Shown here: positions 43,739-51,793 of the stretch, in pieces
How positions within the stretch are numbered: position 1 is the stretch's first letter
Layout: every line of letters starts with the position of its first letter
Assembly: GCA_964409685.1 (NCBI GenBank)
Contig: CAYPEJ010000018.1
Location: 1-64,000 of the forward strand
Length of the DNA stretch: 64,000 nt
Origin: Clostridium_AI sp964409685
GTDB taxonomy: Bacteria > Bacillota > Clostridia > Lachnospirales > Lachnospiraceae
Reading direction: 5' to 3'
The notes under the pieces: generated by a model
Database searches by the model: none
What the model saw: the letters and a program-made list of their open reading frames with translations, nothing else
Told to the model about the DNA's origin: nothing
Made by a program: the position numbers and the translations under genes

Positions 43739-44280
43739 TATATGTCCTTTCTTGTATCTGAAATGACTCTGTTCCTCGGACGGCGCGGCTTGATGCTACG
43801 CTCGAGTTTGCGTTCGCAACGCTTTACAAGACGGTCGAAAGCGGCATTGGCATCCGGCTTGGACTTGCACGAACGGATGGCCTCGGTAGCCTCGGCGGCC
43901 TGTTTGATAAGATCTGCCACGACTTTCCGTAGCGACACGGCTGCGCGCGGGCTGAGCCTCCGGTCGATGGGGTATGTCGAAAGCGTGTTCTGCAACGCCC
44001 GTCTCGTCGCCGCAAAGAATCCCGCGACCTCTCGAATGGCCTTGTGCTGTTTCCGCTTCCCGAAACGCACATGGTGGAGCAGGTATTCGGCGTATCTCGC
44101 AAGCCCATAGATTCCATAGACCGGGCGCGCGAGCGGCCCATCCCCGAGATACCACTCGGCTTTGTGGGTAATCCCCGTCTTCCGCGGGAAGTCGAAATGA
44201 ACTGGGTCCATGAGTTCGCGGAAACGTTTCCGCATTCCTCCGACCGCCGTTGGCTTCGGTATGTATTTGGTTTCGTCCAT
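43738..44280 (-). CDS. Basic helical protein upstream of DNA polymerase, unknown
   Basis: 180 aa, ATG behind AAAGGACAAGAACC. Rich in Arg/Lys, especially at the C-terminus (KRCERKLERSIKPRRPRNR); mostly helical in the second half. It is the first gene after a promoter and is coupled to the polymerase gene (TAATG). A polymerase accessory or DNA-binding role is a guess from position and charge. Confidence 0.65.
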   Translation of the reverse strand: MDETKYIPKPTAVGGMRKRFRELMDPVHFDFPRKTGITHKAEWYLGDGPLARPVYGIYGLARYAEYLLHHVRFGKRKQHKAIREVAGFFAATRRALQNTLSTYPIDRRLSPRAAVSLRKVVADLIKQAAEATEAIRSCKSKPDANAAFDRLVKRCERKLERSIKPRRPRNRVISDTRKDI

Positions 44281-44303
44281 GGTTCTTGTCCTTTGCGGTG
44301 GAC

Positions 44304-44333
44304 AGTATATCAGATAGTCCGTATGGTTGCCAA
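44304..44333 (-). promoter_or_regulatory. Sigma70-like promoter for polymerase operon
   Basis: Minus strand: TTGGCA (44333-44328), 18-bp spacer ACCATACGGACTATCTGA, TATACT (44309-44304). It lies just below the terminator at 44355-44395, so the two delimit operons. Confidence 0.8.
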
Positions 44334-44354
44334 GGCGTCTTCGCGGAAAATCTG

Positions 44355-44395
44355 AAAAAATAAAAGCCCCCTCCGTCCGCGAGGACAGAGGGGGC
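44355..44395 (-). terminator. Strong terminator after SSB-like gene
   Basis: Minus strand: 13-bp stem GCCCCCTCTGTCC / GGACGGAGGGGGC (one mismatch), loop TCGC, then TTTTATTTTTT. Confidence 0.95.
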
Positions 44396-44416
44396 CTAGG
44401 ACGCGCAGCGTCACGC

Positions 44417-45328
44417 TCAGAACTCGGAGTCGCCGGCGGCTTCGTCGACGGACGCGGAGCCCGCCTGCACGGAGAGGAGGAACGACGTGAAGTCTTCGCG
44501 TTCCTTGTCGGTGAACTCCCACGGCTTGCCGTCGCGCAGCGCCTTCTCGAAGCAGTGCGACGTGTACTCGATGCCGCCGCTGCTCGTGGCGTCGCACGAG
44601 TAGATGTGGCAGACGAGCCCGTTGATGGAGAACTTGTAGTCCTTGTCCGCACGGTGCGCGAACTTGGCGCGGGACTCAATGTTCACGAGGATCTGGCTCA
44701 TCGCCTTGTAGTACTGCTTGTCGTACTCGAAGCGCGCCGTCGTATAGAGACGGTCGCCGATCGGCACGAGGCGGAACTCGTCGGACTCGAAGTCGTCCGG
44801 GACGGGCACCAGCATCATCAGGTAGCAGAACCGCCCGAGGTTGGCGCGCATCTTGGGACGGCCTTCCGGCCACAGCTCGCCCGTGGGACGGGGCGTGAGC
44901 GAGAGCCCAGTCGCGGCCGCATCCTTAAGGCAGTCGGCCTCGGTGGCCGGGGAGCCATCGGGCTTCGTGCCGCCGATGACCCAGCGGCGGGGAGGCGTGT
45001 TGTTGCCAGCAACGTACGGGCGCTCCTCCTTGAATCCTTCGACCTTCTGGAGGATGATGCCGTAGATGCCGTTCTCCTTCCCGTCGTCCGCAATCTTAAC
45101 GTTGTTCTCCTTGTTCTTGCCGATGTACCAGCAGCCCTGCTGGGGCTTCTTGCCCCCGGCCTTCCACTGGCTCATGCCCTGTGCAAGACGGATGAACGGG
45201 AACTCGAGCTGGGCTCCGGCGACGTGCACCTCCGTGGAGATGTCCGTCGGGGCAGCCGCGACGAGCGCACCCTTCGCGTCAACGATTTCTTCGGCCTGAG
45301 ACTTGACCTGCGTGTTCTTGTTGCTCAT
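44417..45328 (-). CDS. Putative single-stranded DNA-binding protein
   Basis: 303 aa, ATG with AAGGAATACA upstream. A beta-rich body with LEFPFIRLAQG near residue 42 ends in an acidic tail with terminal Phe (SASVDEAAGDSEF), the tail type of T7 gp2.5 and bacterial SSB. It sits between nuclease and polymerase operons and is followed by a very strong terminator, consistent with high expression. Its leader is four 10-bp A-rich repeats that could serve autoregulation. No definitive SSB motif, so the call rests on tail and context. Confidence 0.5.
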   Translation of the reverse strand: MSNKNTQVKSQAEEIVDAKGALVAAAPTDISTEVHVAGAQLEFPFIRLAQGMSQWKAGGKKPQQGCWYIGKNKENNVKIADDGKENGIYGIILQKVEGFKEERPYVAGNNTPPRRWVIGGTKPDGSPATEADCLKDAAATGLSLTPRPTGELWPEGRPKMRANLGRFCYLMMLVPVPDDFESDEFRLVPIGDRLYTTARFEYDKQYYKAMSQILVNIESRAKFAHRADKDYKFSINGLVCHIYSCDATSSGGIEYTSHCFEKALRDGKPWEFTDKEREDFTSFLLSVQAGSASVDEAAGDSEF

Positions 45329-45335
45329 TGTATTC

Positions 45336-45375
45336 CTTGTGTTTTCTTGTGTTTTCTTGTGTTTTCTTGTGTTTT
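45336..45375 (-). repeat. 10-bp leader repeat x4 before SSB-like gene
   Basis: Four perfect copies of AAAACACAAG (minus strand) run straight into the ribosome site, AAGGAATACAATG. Confidence 0.95.
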
Positions 45376-45406
45376 CATCCGAAGGACACTCGTCCTCCGA
45401 AATGGT

Positions 45407-46651
45407 TTACCATTCGTCCGCGATACGCTTGGCGGCTTTCTGCGTCCAATAGAGGACGGGTGCGCCGGCGACCGTGAACGGTTCGTACAGTTTCTTGACG
45501 GCCTCCTCGGCGGCCTTCTTCGTCATCCCGTTGTGGTCGACGAGCGAGTCGACGAGCATCTTCCTGTCCACGACGGAGACGTCGAACACGTCTTCGATGG
45601 ACATACCGAACTTCCCCATGCACGCGCCGCGAACCTCGGGCACCTTCGACGAATCGAAGGACGCACGTCCTTTGCGGCGGGAGATGGTGAAGCCGGGCAC
45701 GAGCGCCTTGAGCTGCTCATCCGTGTACTGGTCGGCCCACGACTTGTCGTCGTCCTTGGCCGCGTCGATGAAGGTCTCGAGGAACTTCATGCACGACCTG
45801 CGGAGCCCGCGTTGCGCAGGGGTGTTCGGCATCGTGAACGTCTTCACCGTGACGGCTTCGCCCGCGTACGGTCCGTCAGGTCCGACGAGATGCGCGATGG
45901 CGTTGGTGGCCTCGCACACCGTGACTACCGCGTCGGCCTGGTACCGGCAGGACCCGTTCCAGTGACAGTACTGGCACGCATCGTTTGGGCACCCGGGGAT
46001 CGAGTCATCGTTTGCCGAGCGGTCGGCGCGTTCCTCGATGAGCGAAATGCGATGTCTCCACGCTTCGAGGTCGCCAGGACCGATGTGCAGCGCAAGCTGC
46101 TCATCGTCGTCAAGGCGTGGCGCGATGATGTGGCACTCGAACGTGTCGTGCGTCGGGCACAACCTGTTGATGTCGCAGGCGTACGCCGCGAGCTGAAGCG
46201 AGAAGTCCTTGCCGACCCGGTTGGACTTGTAGTCGACCACTACCGCCACGCCCTCGGGCGTGACGACGAGAAGGTCGATGTACCCGTGGCGGCCACCGCC
46301 ACGTTCGACTTCGCACTCCGGGTAGAGTCCCGGCTTGAGCGGGGACTTCCTTGGCTTGCCTCCCCTCATGCGCAAACGGTAGTCCGCGTAGACGGGCAGG
46401 TCGTCGAGCAGAATCGTCCGCAGTCGCGCGGCGATCTCCTCGAGCATCCCCTTCATGTCCGGGCTTGCGTCACGCGTGGCGATCCATCCGTCCCACTGGT
46501 CACGCGGGATTGCAATCATCGCCTCGGCGAACTCGTGCATCAGCGTACCGTCGATGGCCGCGTTGTTGTCCTTGCCGTCCGGGCGGAACCGGGGGCAGTG
46601 CTCCGTGGCCGCAAGCGCGGACGGGCTTACTTTCTGTACCTTGTATGCCAT
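45407..46651 (-). CDS. DUF2800 / Cas4-like PD-(D/E)XK nuclease with Fe-S cysteines
   Basis: 414 aa, ATG behind AGGAAGACCAC. RecB/Cas4 nuclease features: Cys19 (TEHCPRF), His39 (GTLMHEF), Asp126 (GYIDLLVV), Asp140-x-Lys142 (VVDYKSNR), QLAAY, then Cys221, 226, 229 and 235 (CPNDACQYCHWNGSC), the likely 4Fe-4S ligands with Cys19. The C-terminal 170 residues look separate. Phages use such nucleases for recombination or end processing beside the helicase, which is the adjacent upstream gene. Confidence 0.85.
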   Translation of the reverse strand: MAYKVQKVSPSALAATEHCPRFRPDGKDNNAAIDGTLMHEFAEAMIAIPRDQWDGWIATRDASPDMKGMLEEIAARLRTILLDDLPVYADYRLRMRGGKPRKSPLKPGLYPECEVERGGGRHGYIDLLVVTPEGVAVVVDYKSNRVGKDFSLQLAAYACDINRLCPTHDTFECHIIAPRLDDDEQLALHIGPGDLEAWRHRISLIEERADRSANDDSIPGCPNDACQYCHWNGSCRYQADAVVTVCEATNAIAHLVGPDGPYAGEAVTVKTFTMPNTPAQRGLRRSCMKFLETFIDAAKDDDKSWADQYTDEQLKALVPGFTISRRKGRASFDSSKVPEVRGACMGKFGMSIEDVFDVSVVDRKMLVDSLVDHNGMTKKAAEEAVKKLYEPFTVAGAPVLYWTQKAAKRIADEW

Positions 46652-46666
46652 GTGGTCTTCCTTTCT

Positions 46667-47974
46667 TTACCTTATGAGGTCACTGTCCGTCAGCGTGGAC
46701 AGGTTGTTCATCTTTCGCTCGATCGTCTTGCCGACGCGCTCCTCGACGGAGTCCGCGGCGATGATGATTTTCTGCGTGGCGGTGGTTCCGCCGACACGTC
46801 GGATTCGTCCGAGTCCCTGGGAGAACTCCGAAGCGGAGTACCCCAGGGAGATGAGGGACACCCTCGGTCTCTCATGCCGCTCGTCGTGCAACGACAGGGC
46901 GACGGAGCACGCGGCCGCCATGCCGACCATCACGTGGATGCGGTTGGACTGGAAGTCGTCGACTCCTTTCTGCCGTTCGGATTCCTTCTGCCCTCCGTAG
47001 ATGGAGGCGTACTGCACTCCCTTCTTCTTCAGGTACTCTTCGATGCGGGTCCGCGCGTCCGTGAAGTTGACCATGATGAAGACGGAATTGCCGTCCTCTT
47101 CGTAGTCAACCGCCATCTGCGCCATGACCTCGGCTTTGCAGAACTCGGCCTGCTGACGAAACCGGAGCGTCTTCACCATGTCGTCCTTGGACAACTTGGT
47201 CAGCCGCTGGGGCATCTCCTCGTACGCCTTGACGAGGGCGTCGTGGTCTTTCCTGGCGAGGTCGATCTTGATCACCTCCCTGACTTCATCCGGGAATCCC
47301 GGGATTTCGTCGGGGGTGATGGACATGAATCTGTCCCCCATCTCGTGGCGAATTTCGCGCATCGTCGCCTCGGCGGCGGTGCGGTTTGTGGTGAACCTGA
47401 AGATGCGACGCTTGTTCGCGCCCCATCCGATGTCCACGAACCCGCAGTTCTTCGAGCGCATCCAGTCGTAGAAGCTCTGCTTCGTGAACCGGTGGAACCC
47501 CATGAGATAGCCAATGAGGCGCATCTTTTGAGGGGTCTCGAACGGGGTCGCGGACATCAGCAGTTCCTTGTTGTCCGGGTGTCTTTTGTTGCACCACCGT
47601 GCAGCGGCGAGGGTCTGTTTGGAATCCTCGCCGCTACAGCCTCGATGCACTTCGTCCCAGACGAGGAGTCGTCCGTCTATCCGCCAGCCGTCTTCGTTGT
47701 CGTAGTAGGGATTCTTCCCCGCGACAAGACGTTCGGGATTGATGACGTCGATCACGAGGTCTTTGCACCCCATGCCCTCGATGACGTTCTGCCACTGCGA
47801 CCTTGCGATCTTCGGACACACGACAAGCGTCGGCAGCCCGAGGTCTTTGATGGTCTGACATGCGAGGTAGGTCTTCCCGCTCCCGGTGTGACACGCGGAG
47901 AGCATCACCTTCCCTCGGCGGAGCATCTCCGTTTGATGCCGCGCAAGCGGCTTCTGCCAGTCATGCAGTTCCAT
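46667..47974 (-). CDS. SF2 (DEAD/SNF2-like) DNA helicase
   Basis: 435 aa from MELHDWQKP (AAGGAAACAC before ATG). Walker A CHTGSGKT (28-35), DEVH (107-110), motif III LMSATPF, and motif VI QGLGRIRRVGG near the end give a complete two-RecA core. The frame is open 23 codons upstream, but that part merely translates the leader repeats. Likely works in replication initiation or recombination with the Cas4-like nuclease. Confidence 0.9.
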   Translation of the reverse strand: MELHDWQKPLARHQTEMLRRGKVMLSACHTGSGKTYLACQTIKDLGLPTLVVCPKIARSQWQNVIEGMGCKDLVIDVINPERLVAGKNPYYDNEDGWRIDGRLLVWDEVHRGCSGEDSKQTLAAARWCNKRHPDNKELLMSATPFETPQKMRLIGYLMGFHRFTKQSFYDWMRSKNCGFVDIGWGANKRRIFRFTTNRTAAEATMREIRHEMGDRFMSITPDEIPGFPDEVREVIKIDLARKDHDALVKAYEEMPQRLTKLSKDDMVKTLRFRQQAEFCKAEVMAQMAVDYEEDGNSVFIMVNFTDARTRIEEYLKKKGVQYASIYGGQKESERQKGVDDFQSNRIHVMVGMAAACSVALSLHDERHERPRVSLISLGYSASEFSQGLGRIRRVGGTTATQKIIIAADSVEERVGKTIERKMNNLSTLTDSDLIR

Positions 47975-48034
47975 GTGTTTCCTTGTGTTTCTCTGGGTTT
48001 CCTTGGGTTTCTCTGGGTTTCCTTGGGTTTCGAT
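47975..48034 (-). repeat. 10-bp leader repeats before helicase gene
   Basis: Minus strand: alternating AAACCCAAGG and AAACCCAGAG units, the last being AAACACAAGG with the ribosome site. Similar to the leader repeats of the SSB-like gene. Confidence 0.85.
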
Positions 48035-48041
48035 GGCGGGC

Positions 48042-48071
48042 ATTGTACTACAAAACGGAGACCCCTGTCAA
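48042..48071 (-). promoter_or_regulatory. Sigma70 promoter for helicase-nuclease-SSB operon
   Basis: Minus strand: TTGACA (48071-48066), 18-bp spacer, TACAAT (48047-48042). The -35 is one arm of a perfect 10-bp palindrome (48062-48095), whose other arm is the -35 of the plus-strand promoter. Confidence 0.75.
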
Positions 48072-48085
48072 GCCGGCTCGCCAGT

Positions 48086-48114
48086 TTGACAGGGGTTCTT
48101 CGGTTTGCTATACT
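48086..48114 (+). promoter_or_regulatory. Strong sigma70 promoter of candidate small RNA
   Basis: TTGACA (48086-48091), 17-bp spacer, TATACT (48109-48114) with TGC extension. No coding gene lies downstream on this strand; two perfect hairpins do. Confidence 0.8.
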
Positions 48115-48119
48115 TTCAA

Positions 48120-48243
48120 GCGCCGCGGGTTCTTTCTTTCTTCGACACCGTCCCGCGGCGCTTTTCACTTTGCCCCGTCGCGGATCGAACCTTGTTTTAC
48201 TCTGTTGGCTTCCAGAACTCCGCCGCGACGGGGTATCTTATTT
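48120..48243 (+). ncRNA. Candidate phage small RNA with two hairpins
   Basis: Starts at the predicted transcription start. Hairpin 1: GCGCCGCGGG (48120-48129) and CCCGCGGCGC (48152-48161), then TTTT. Hairpin 2: CCCCGTCGCGG (48173-48183) and CCGCGACGGGG (48223-48233), then TATCTTATTTT. The 22-nt pyrimidine-rich and 39-nt loops could be target-pairing regions. It ends at the 3' end of the convergent Lar-like gene, so overlap with that mRNA is possible. No known RNA family recognised. Confidence 0.55.
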
Positions 48244-48573
48244 TCGCTTGCGGGCGGCGAGCCAGTTCTTCGACCTTGCGGCGCCCTTGTTCCATTCTTC
48301 GATGGCGTCATGGGCGTTGTACTGGATCGGGCCTTCCGTGAAACAGAAGTCGCACACCACGCGGTAGCGAGACGTATCCTTATGGACGATCTTGGTCGAC
48401 TCGCTGAGACAGAACGGGCAGTCCGCTATCGTGTCCGTCTCGACGTCCGGATTTGCGAACTCCAGCCACGAGGCGAACGAGACGGGTTTGCCCTTCAGCG
48501 CATGGGTGTGGCGCTGCCACGCGGCGATTGCCTCGCCGAGCGGGGCGCGTTCGTAGAACTCCCTGTTAGTCAT
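48238..48573 (-). CDS. Lar-like restriction-alleviation / zinc-ribbon protein
   Basis: 111 aa. DCPFCLSES and VVCDFCFTEGPIQYNAHDAIEEWN give the two CxxC knuckles and the terminal eAieeWN signature of the Lar family, some of which modulate type I restriction. It is the last gene of the long early operon. Anti-restriction activity is inferred from the family only. Confidence 0.7.
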   Translation of the reverse strand: MTNREFYERAPLGEAIAAWQRHTHALKGKPVSFASWLEFANPDVETDTIADCPFCLSESTKIVHKDTSRYRVVCDFCFTEGPIQYNAHDAIEEWNKGAARSKNWLAARKRK

Positions 48574-48832
48574 CGCCGTCCTCCTCGTCCGCCGCGGCGA
48601 ACAAAGCCTCTGCGATGCGCACGAGCTTCTCCCGAAGCAGCTCGAGGTGTTTCGTCTGCACGATCCACAAGTCCGTCCCGACTTGTCGCGCGAGTTGGTC
48701 GTCGCAATTGAGCCGGACGGCGTCCATCACGGAATTGATGCGCAGAATCGCGTCGAGCTGCTTGACGGTGTCGATGATCTGGTACGCCGCGCTTTCGCTC
48801 TGGCACGCTGCGCTTTCGCTGCGGTCACTCAT
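48566..48832 (-). CDS. Small helical protein, unknown
   Basis: 88 aa from MSDRSES, behind AAAGGAGGTCGTCT; overlaps the next gene by 8 bp. Contains the near-repeat SESAACQSESAAYQ and an acidic tail DEEDGDD. Not recognised. Confidence 0.65.
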   Translation of the reverse strand: MSDRSESAACQSESAAYQIIDTVKQLDAILRINSVMDAVRLNCDDQLARQVGTDLWIVQTKHLELLREKLVRIAEALFAAADEEDGDD

Positions 48833-49277
48833 AGACGACCTCCTTTCCGTTGCGCGGGCGCCAGTTCTCGTCTTCCGCGAGCAGCATGTCCGCACAAAGT
48901 CCCTTGAGGGCTTCAAGGAGAACGCGGGCTTCCTGCTCGTAGACCTCGAAGAACGTCTCGCCCGTGTGGACGATACGATACTTGAAGGACTTGTATGTCT
49001 CGTCGAACTCGATGGATGCAGTCTTGTTGGCCATCATCGGGGCGCTGTCGATTTCCTTGGCGAGAACGCGAATCGCGTTCGAGATTTCACGGGCGGTCCA
49101 CCATGCCGAGCGCTCGCGCTCGACCAGCTTCTTGTCCGCTTTGTTCGGGGCGTGCAGTTCCACCACGACGGCTCCGCTTACGACACGAAATCGCAAATCC
49201 ATGACGCACTGAATCGGGCGTGAGTTGCGGGCGAAGCCCGTTGCAGTCGGTTTGCTGATATATGACTTTACTCGCAT
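48825..49277 (-). CDS. Early-operon protein, unknown
   Basis: 150 aa from MRVKSYISK, behind GGAGGAGACAA. A beta-rich N-terminal half and a helical C-terminal half ending NGKEVVYE. Overlaps both neighbours by 8-10 bp. Not recognised. Confidence 0.65.
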   Translation of the reverse strand: MRVKSYISKPTATGFARNSRPIQCVMDLRFRVVSGAVVVELHAPNKADKKLVERERSAWWTAREISNAIRVLAKEIDSAPMMANKTASIEFDETYKSFKYRIVHTGETFFEVYEQEARVLLEALKGLCADMLLAEDENWRPRNGKEVVYE

Positions 49278-49522
49278 TTGTCTCCTCCGTTTTCTTTCGT
49301 GACTGAACCTGTGTCCTCCCAGTACCCGTTGACAAAGACGGTCGTGTCTTCGACTTGGATGTCCCCGTCGTCGCGCCACTGGTCGAATTTCGATTTCTCA
49401 AGATGTTTGTCGCGCTCGACGACCTTGTCGTACGCGATGCCCTCGGCCTCGGCACGTGTGGAGGCCTCGACCTCCACCCATGCGTTGAGGAGCTTCGTAA
49501 GTCTCACTCTGTACTTGTGCAT
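49268..49522 (-). CDS. DpnD/PcfM-like small protein
   Basis: 84 aa from MHKYRVRL, behind AAGGAGAAAC. The N-terminal YRVRLTKLLNAWVEVEASTRAEAEGIA matches the beta-strand plus EA..eEA pattern of DpnD/PcfM-type proteins. The function of that family is not well defined. Confidence 0.5.
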   Translation of the reverse strand: MHKYRVRLTKLLNAWVEVEASTRAEAEGIAYDKVVERDKHLEKSKFDQWRDDGDIQVEDTTVFVNGYWEDTGSVTKENGGDKCE

Positions 49523-49530
49523 GTTTCTCC

Positions 49531-49857
49531 TTACCAGATGGTCTGGATTTTCTGCGGGTTCTCGAGTTCGTTCTCGAAACGCCTTAGCATTTCCGCGAAC
49601 CACTGCATCGCAGAACCCTGCCTGTCATAGAGCGCACGGTGGATCTCACCGCGGTCGCCGCGCGCGTCGAGGAACCTGACGGCGAACAGAATCGCGCCGT
49701 CGAGCGTGTCGAACGATTCGCACGCGCCCGAGCTATCCACGCCGATCCAGCGGGGAATCCCGCCCTCGCAGTCCCTCGAGACCGCGACGTGGGGCTTCGA
49801 GTCCCCGCTGTCCATGGCTACGTACTCTTCGATCGTTGTCGGGATTGTCAATTGCAA
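49531..49857 (-). CDS. Early-operon protein, unknown (TTG start)
   Basis: 108 aa. The TTG at 49857 lies seven bases after GGAGG and overlaps the upstream gene by 10 bp; no ATG is well placed before MDSGDSK 14 codons in. Ends ELENPQKIQTIW. Not recognised. Confidence 0.55.
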   Translation of the reverse strand: MQLTIPTTIEEYVAMDSGDSKPHVAVSRDCEGGIPRWIGVDSSGACESFDTLDGAILFAVRFLDARGDRGEIHRALYDRQGSAMQWFAEMLRRFENELENPQKIQTIW

Positions 49858-50120
49858 GGCAGATCCTCCACTTCGTGTTTCGTGATTTCGTACTTGCGGG
49901 AGAAGTACCCGCCGTTGCCGCCCCAGAAGACGCTTGCGGATTCCTGTCCGCAAGACGTCGAGTCCTTCACGATACCCTCGGGGTCGTTCAGTACCTGGGA
50001 AGACCATTCGCCGTGCATTCTTTCGGCGCACTTGCGGAAGTCGCGCGACACCAGCAGGATGTTCGTCTCGGCGTACATCTCCGCTGCGTCGACCGTCTCG
50101 GCCAATACGTAGATTACCAT
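49848..50120 (-). CDS. Early-operon protein, unknown
   Basis: 90 aa, ATG behind GGAGGACTGACG. Begins with a beta-strand MVIYVLAET and has Cys near residues 31, 57 and 89. Not recognised. Confidence 0.6.
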   Translation of the reverse strand: MVIYVLAETVDAAEMYAETNILLVSRDFRKCAERMHGEWSSQVLNDPEGIVKDSTSCGQESASVFWGGNGGYFSRKYEITKHEVEDLPCN

Positions 50121-50122
50121 CG

Positions 50123-50566
50123 TCAGTCCTCCGATTCTTCGTCCGGCTCGCCGAACGTTTCAAAGACGTGCAGGGCAGACTTTTTCGCAAAGTTCGCAAG
50201 CTCGTCCCAGTACTCGTGGCCCGTCGACTTCCCCGCTACCGGAGTGAGCGTGTCGTATAGCTCCCCGTTTCCGTACCACGGCATCTCGAAGTCGAGGTCG
50301 AAGTCGCACTGCATGGCGGCCTTTCTCGACTGTCGGCCTATCTTGAGGAAGACTTCCCACGGTCCGCCGGTCGGGTCGTCCCCCACGTCGTGCCACCCCA
50401 TGCACACGAAGTAGCAGAGGTTTTTATCCCCGGCGTAGCAGAACGACCAGCAGCCTTCACCCTCCGCGACGAGAGCCTCGTAAGCTCCCTTTAGGCCGTA
50501 ACCGGTGATATGCGACCCGAGATACTCTTGGATCTCGGACAGCCTCACTGCTCTATCTAGTGTCAT
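50123..50566 (-). CDS. Early-operon protein, unknown
   Basis: 147 aa from MTLDRAVRL, behind AAAGGAGAAGACTG; ATG overlaps the upstream stop (TGATG). Aromatic, Cys- and Gly-rich middle (GCWSFCYAGDKNLCYFVCMGW) and acidic end. Not recognised. Confidence 0.65.
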   Translation of the reverse strand: MTLDRAVRLSEIQEYLGSHITGYGLKGAYEALVAEGEGCWSFCYAGDKNLCYFVCMGWHDVGDDPTGGPWEVFLKIGRQSRKAAMQCDFDLDFEMPWYGNGELYDTLTPVAGKSTGHEYWDELANFAKKSALHVFETFGEPDEESED

Positions 50567-50937
50567 CAGTCTTCTCCTTTCAGTAGACTGAACGCGTACT
50601 CGTTGATGTCTGGGTAGACGAGGTAGAACGACCCGCGCATTTCGATTTTTGTCCCGAATACATCGTCGTGTTCCTTCTTCCATGTCACGGTCGACAGGTC
50701 CAGACGAACGCATCCGTCTTCGCCAACCGCCTCGGCGATCAGCTGCAGTGCAGCCGCGACCACGCCGTCATCGATTACAAAGGGCTGCGCGTCAAGCGGG
50801 TCGTCGGGCTTCCCGCATACAACCACGTCAAGAGACGCGTACGTGCGGTCCATGTTCTCCCGCCAGCGAACTTCCTTTCGCCACGACGCCAGGTACTTGG
50901 CCGATTCGTAGCGCTTCTTCAATTCCGTCGTGTTCAT
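50566..50937 (-). CDS. Early-operon protein, unknown
   Basis: 123 aa from MNTTELKKR, behind CAGGAGAACCGAG. This start overlaps the next upstream small gene by 110 bp; a later ATG at 50853 (MDRTYASL, after GGGAGAAC) would reduce that. C-terminal FYLVYPDINEYAFSLLKGED. Not recognised. Confidence 0.55.
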   Translation of the reverse strand: MNTTELKKRYESAKYLASWRKEVRWRENMDRTYASLDVVVCGKPDDPLDAQPFVIDDGVVAAALQLIAEAVGEDGCVRLDLSTVTWKKEHDDVFGTKIEMRGSFYLVYPDINEYAFSLLKGED

Positions 50938-51055
50938 CTCGGTTCTCCTGTATGTCGTCCCCCTCGGGGAACGACGGGTAGCATCCATACCGCGGGCCGC
51001 CGCAACACTCGTAGTGACGGCACCGCGGACATTTGTTTTCGTAGGGGTCGAACAT
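50828..51055 (-). CDS. Small Cys-rich protein, unknown
   Basis: 75 aa from MFDPYENK, behind AAAGGCGGTGAA. CPRCRHYECCGGPRYGCYP near the N-terminus looks zinc-binding. It overlaps the downstream gene by up to 110 bp in another frame; the N-terminal 40 codons are not covered otherwise, so at least that part is probably real. Confidence 0.5.
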   Translation of the reverse strand: MFDPYENKCPRCRHYECCGGPRYGCYPSFPEGDDIQENRDEHDGIEEALRIGQVPGVVAKGSSLAGEHGPHVRVS

Positions 51056-51066
51056 TTCACCGCCTT

Positions 51067-51327
51067 TCACGGCTTGTATGCGACCACGACGACCATGGGT
51101 TCCGCATACTCCACGTTCTCGTTGGACACGCACGGCTCCGTGTGCGTCTCGACGTGCACGTCGTCCGCGATGTACTTGAGGTAGGGCTTCACCTTGTCGA
51201 CGTACTTGTCCATGATCCAGTCCGCGGACCAGATCACGATGTCTTCGGATTCATCCGATCCGTCGGACAGCCGCACCCGAACCCACACTTCGTGGTCGAG
51301 CACGTTCAAGAAGTCTTCGATTGTCAT
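51067..51327 (-). CDS. Early-operon protein, unknown
   Basis: 86 aa from MTIEDFLN, behind AAAGGACAACG. Acidic, with a VWVRVRLSDG strand and a terminal hydrophobic strand EPMVVVVAYKP. Not recognised. Confidence 0.6.
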   Translation of the reverse strand: MTIEDFLNVLDHEVWVRVRLSDGSDESEDIVIWSADWIMDKYVDKVKPYLKYIADDVHVETHTEPCVSNENVEYAEPMVVVVAYKP

Positions 51328-51337
51328 CGTTGTCCTT

Positions 51338-51484
51338 TCATACCGCACGCGTCCACGTGCGGTAGTCGTCGAATGTCGGGAACACTGCCCACCCTCCCTC
51401 GACTCGGGCTATGGCGTACGCCTCGGGGTATGCCGCTTTCACGTCGAAGTCGGTCGGGTAGTCCTCATCTCTCAAGAACTTCAT
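51338..51484 (-). CDS. 48-residue protein, unknown
   Basis: MKFLRDEDYPTDF... ends GGWAVFPTFDDYRTWTRAV. The ATG follows GGGGAGACTCG. It fills the otherwise empty interval between two genes, with the same tight spacing as its neighbours. Not recognised. Confidence 0.6.
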   Translation of the reverse strand: MKFLRDEDYPTDFDVKAAYPEAYAIARVEGGWAVFPTFDDYRTWTRAV

Positions 51485-51496
51485 CGAGTCTCCCCG

Positions 51497-51790
51497 TCAG
51501 TTCAATTGGTTGATGGCCTCGACCATCTGGTCGATGACCTGCGTTCTGCGCGCGTCCTGAATCTCATTAGACAGCTTGTCGACTCGAGACGTGAGCGCCC
51601 GCGCACACGATTCGAGGTCGCGGGCGAGAATCTGCGCATCCCATGCGGAGCAGACTCGCACGTCGTTGGCGCGCCCGAGCGGCGACGCAAGATGGCTCGT
51701 GTTCACGTCGAGGCCGCTCAGAACCGTGCGCATGCGACGCATCATGCTCTCGATTTCATCGAGGTACAGTCTTTCTTTGTCTGTGTCCAT
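51497..51790 (-). CDS. Helical early-operon protein, unknown
   Basis: 97 aa, ATG behind AAAGGATAGACA. Nearly all helical, with a coiled-coil-like second half (LARDLESCARALTSRVDKLS). Not recognised. Confidence 0.6.
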   Translation of the reverse strand: MDTDKERLYLDEIESMMRRMRTVLSGLDVNTSHLASPLGRANDVRVCSAWDAQILARDLESCARALTSRVDKLSNEIQDARRTQVIDQMVEAINQLN

Positions 51791-51793
51791 TGT

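Noticed and set aside
48173..48233. GTTCGATCC on the minus strand inside an 11-bp stem, resembling a tRNA T-arm
   Set aside because: T-stem and acceptor spacing do not fit, there is no D-arm or anticodon arm, and the loop is one 39-nt stretch. Better explained as a hairpin of the candidate small RNA.
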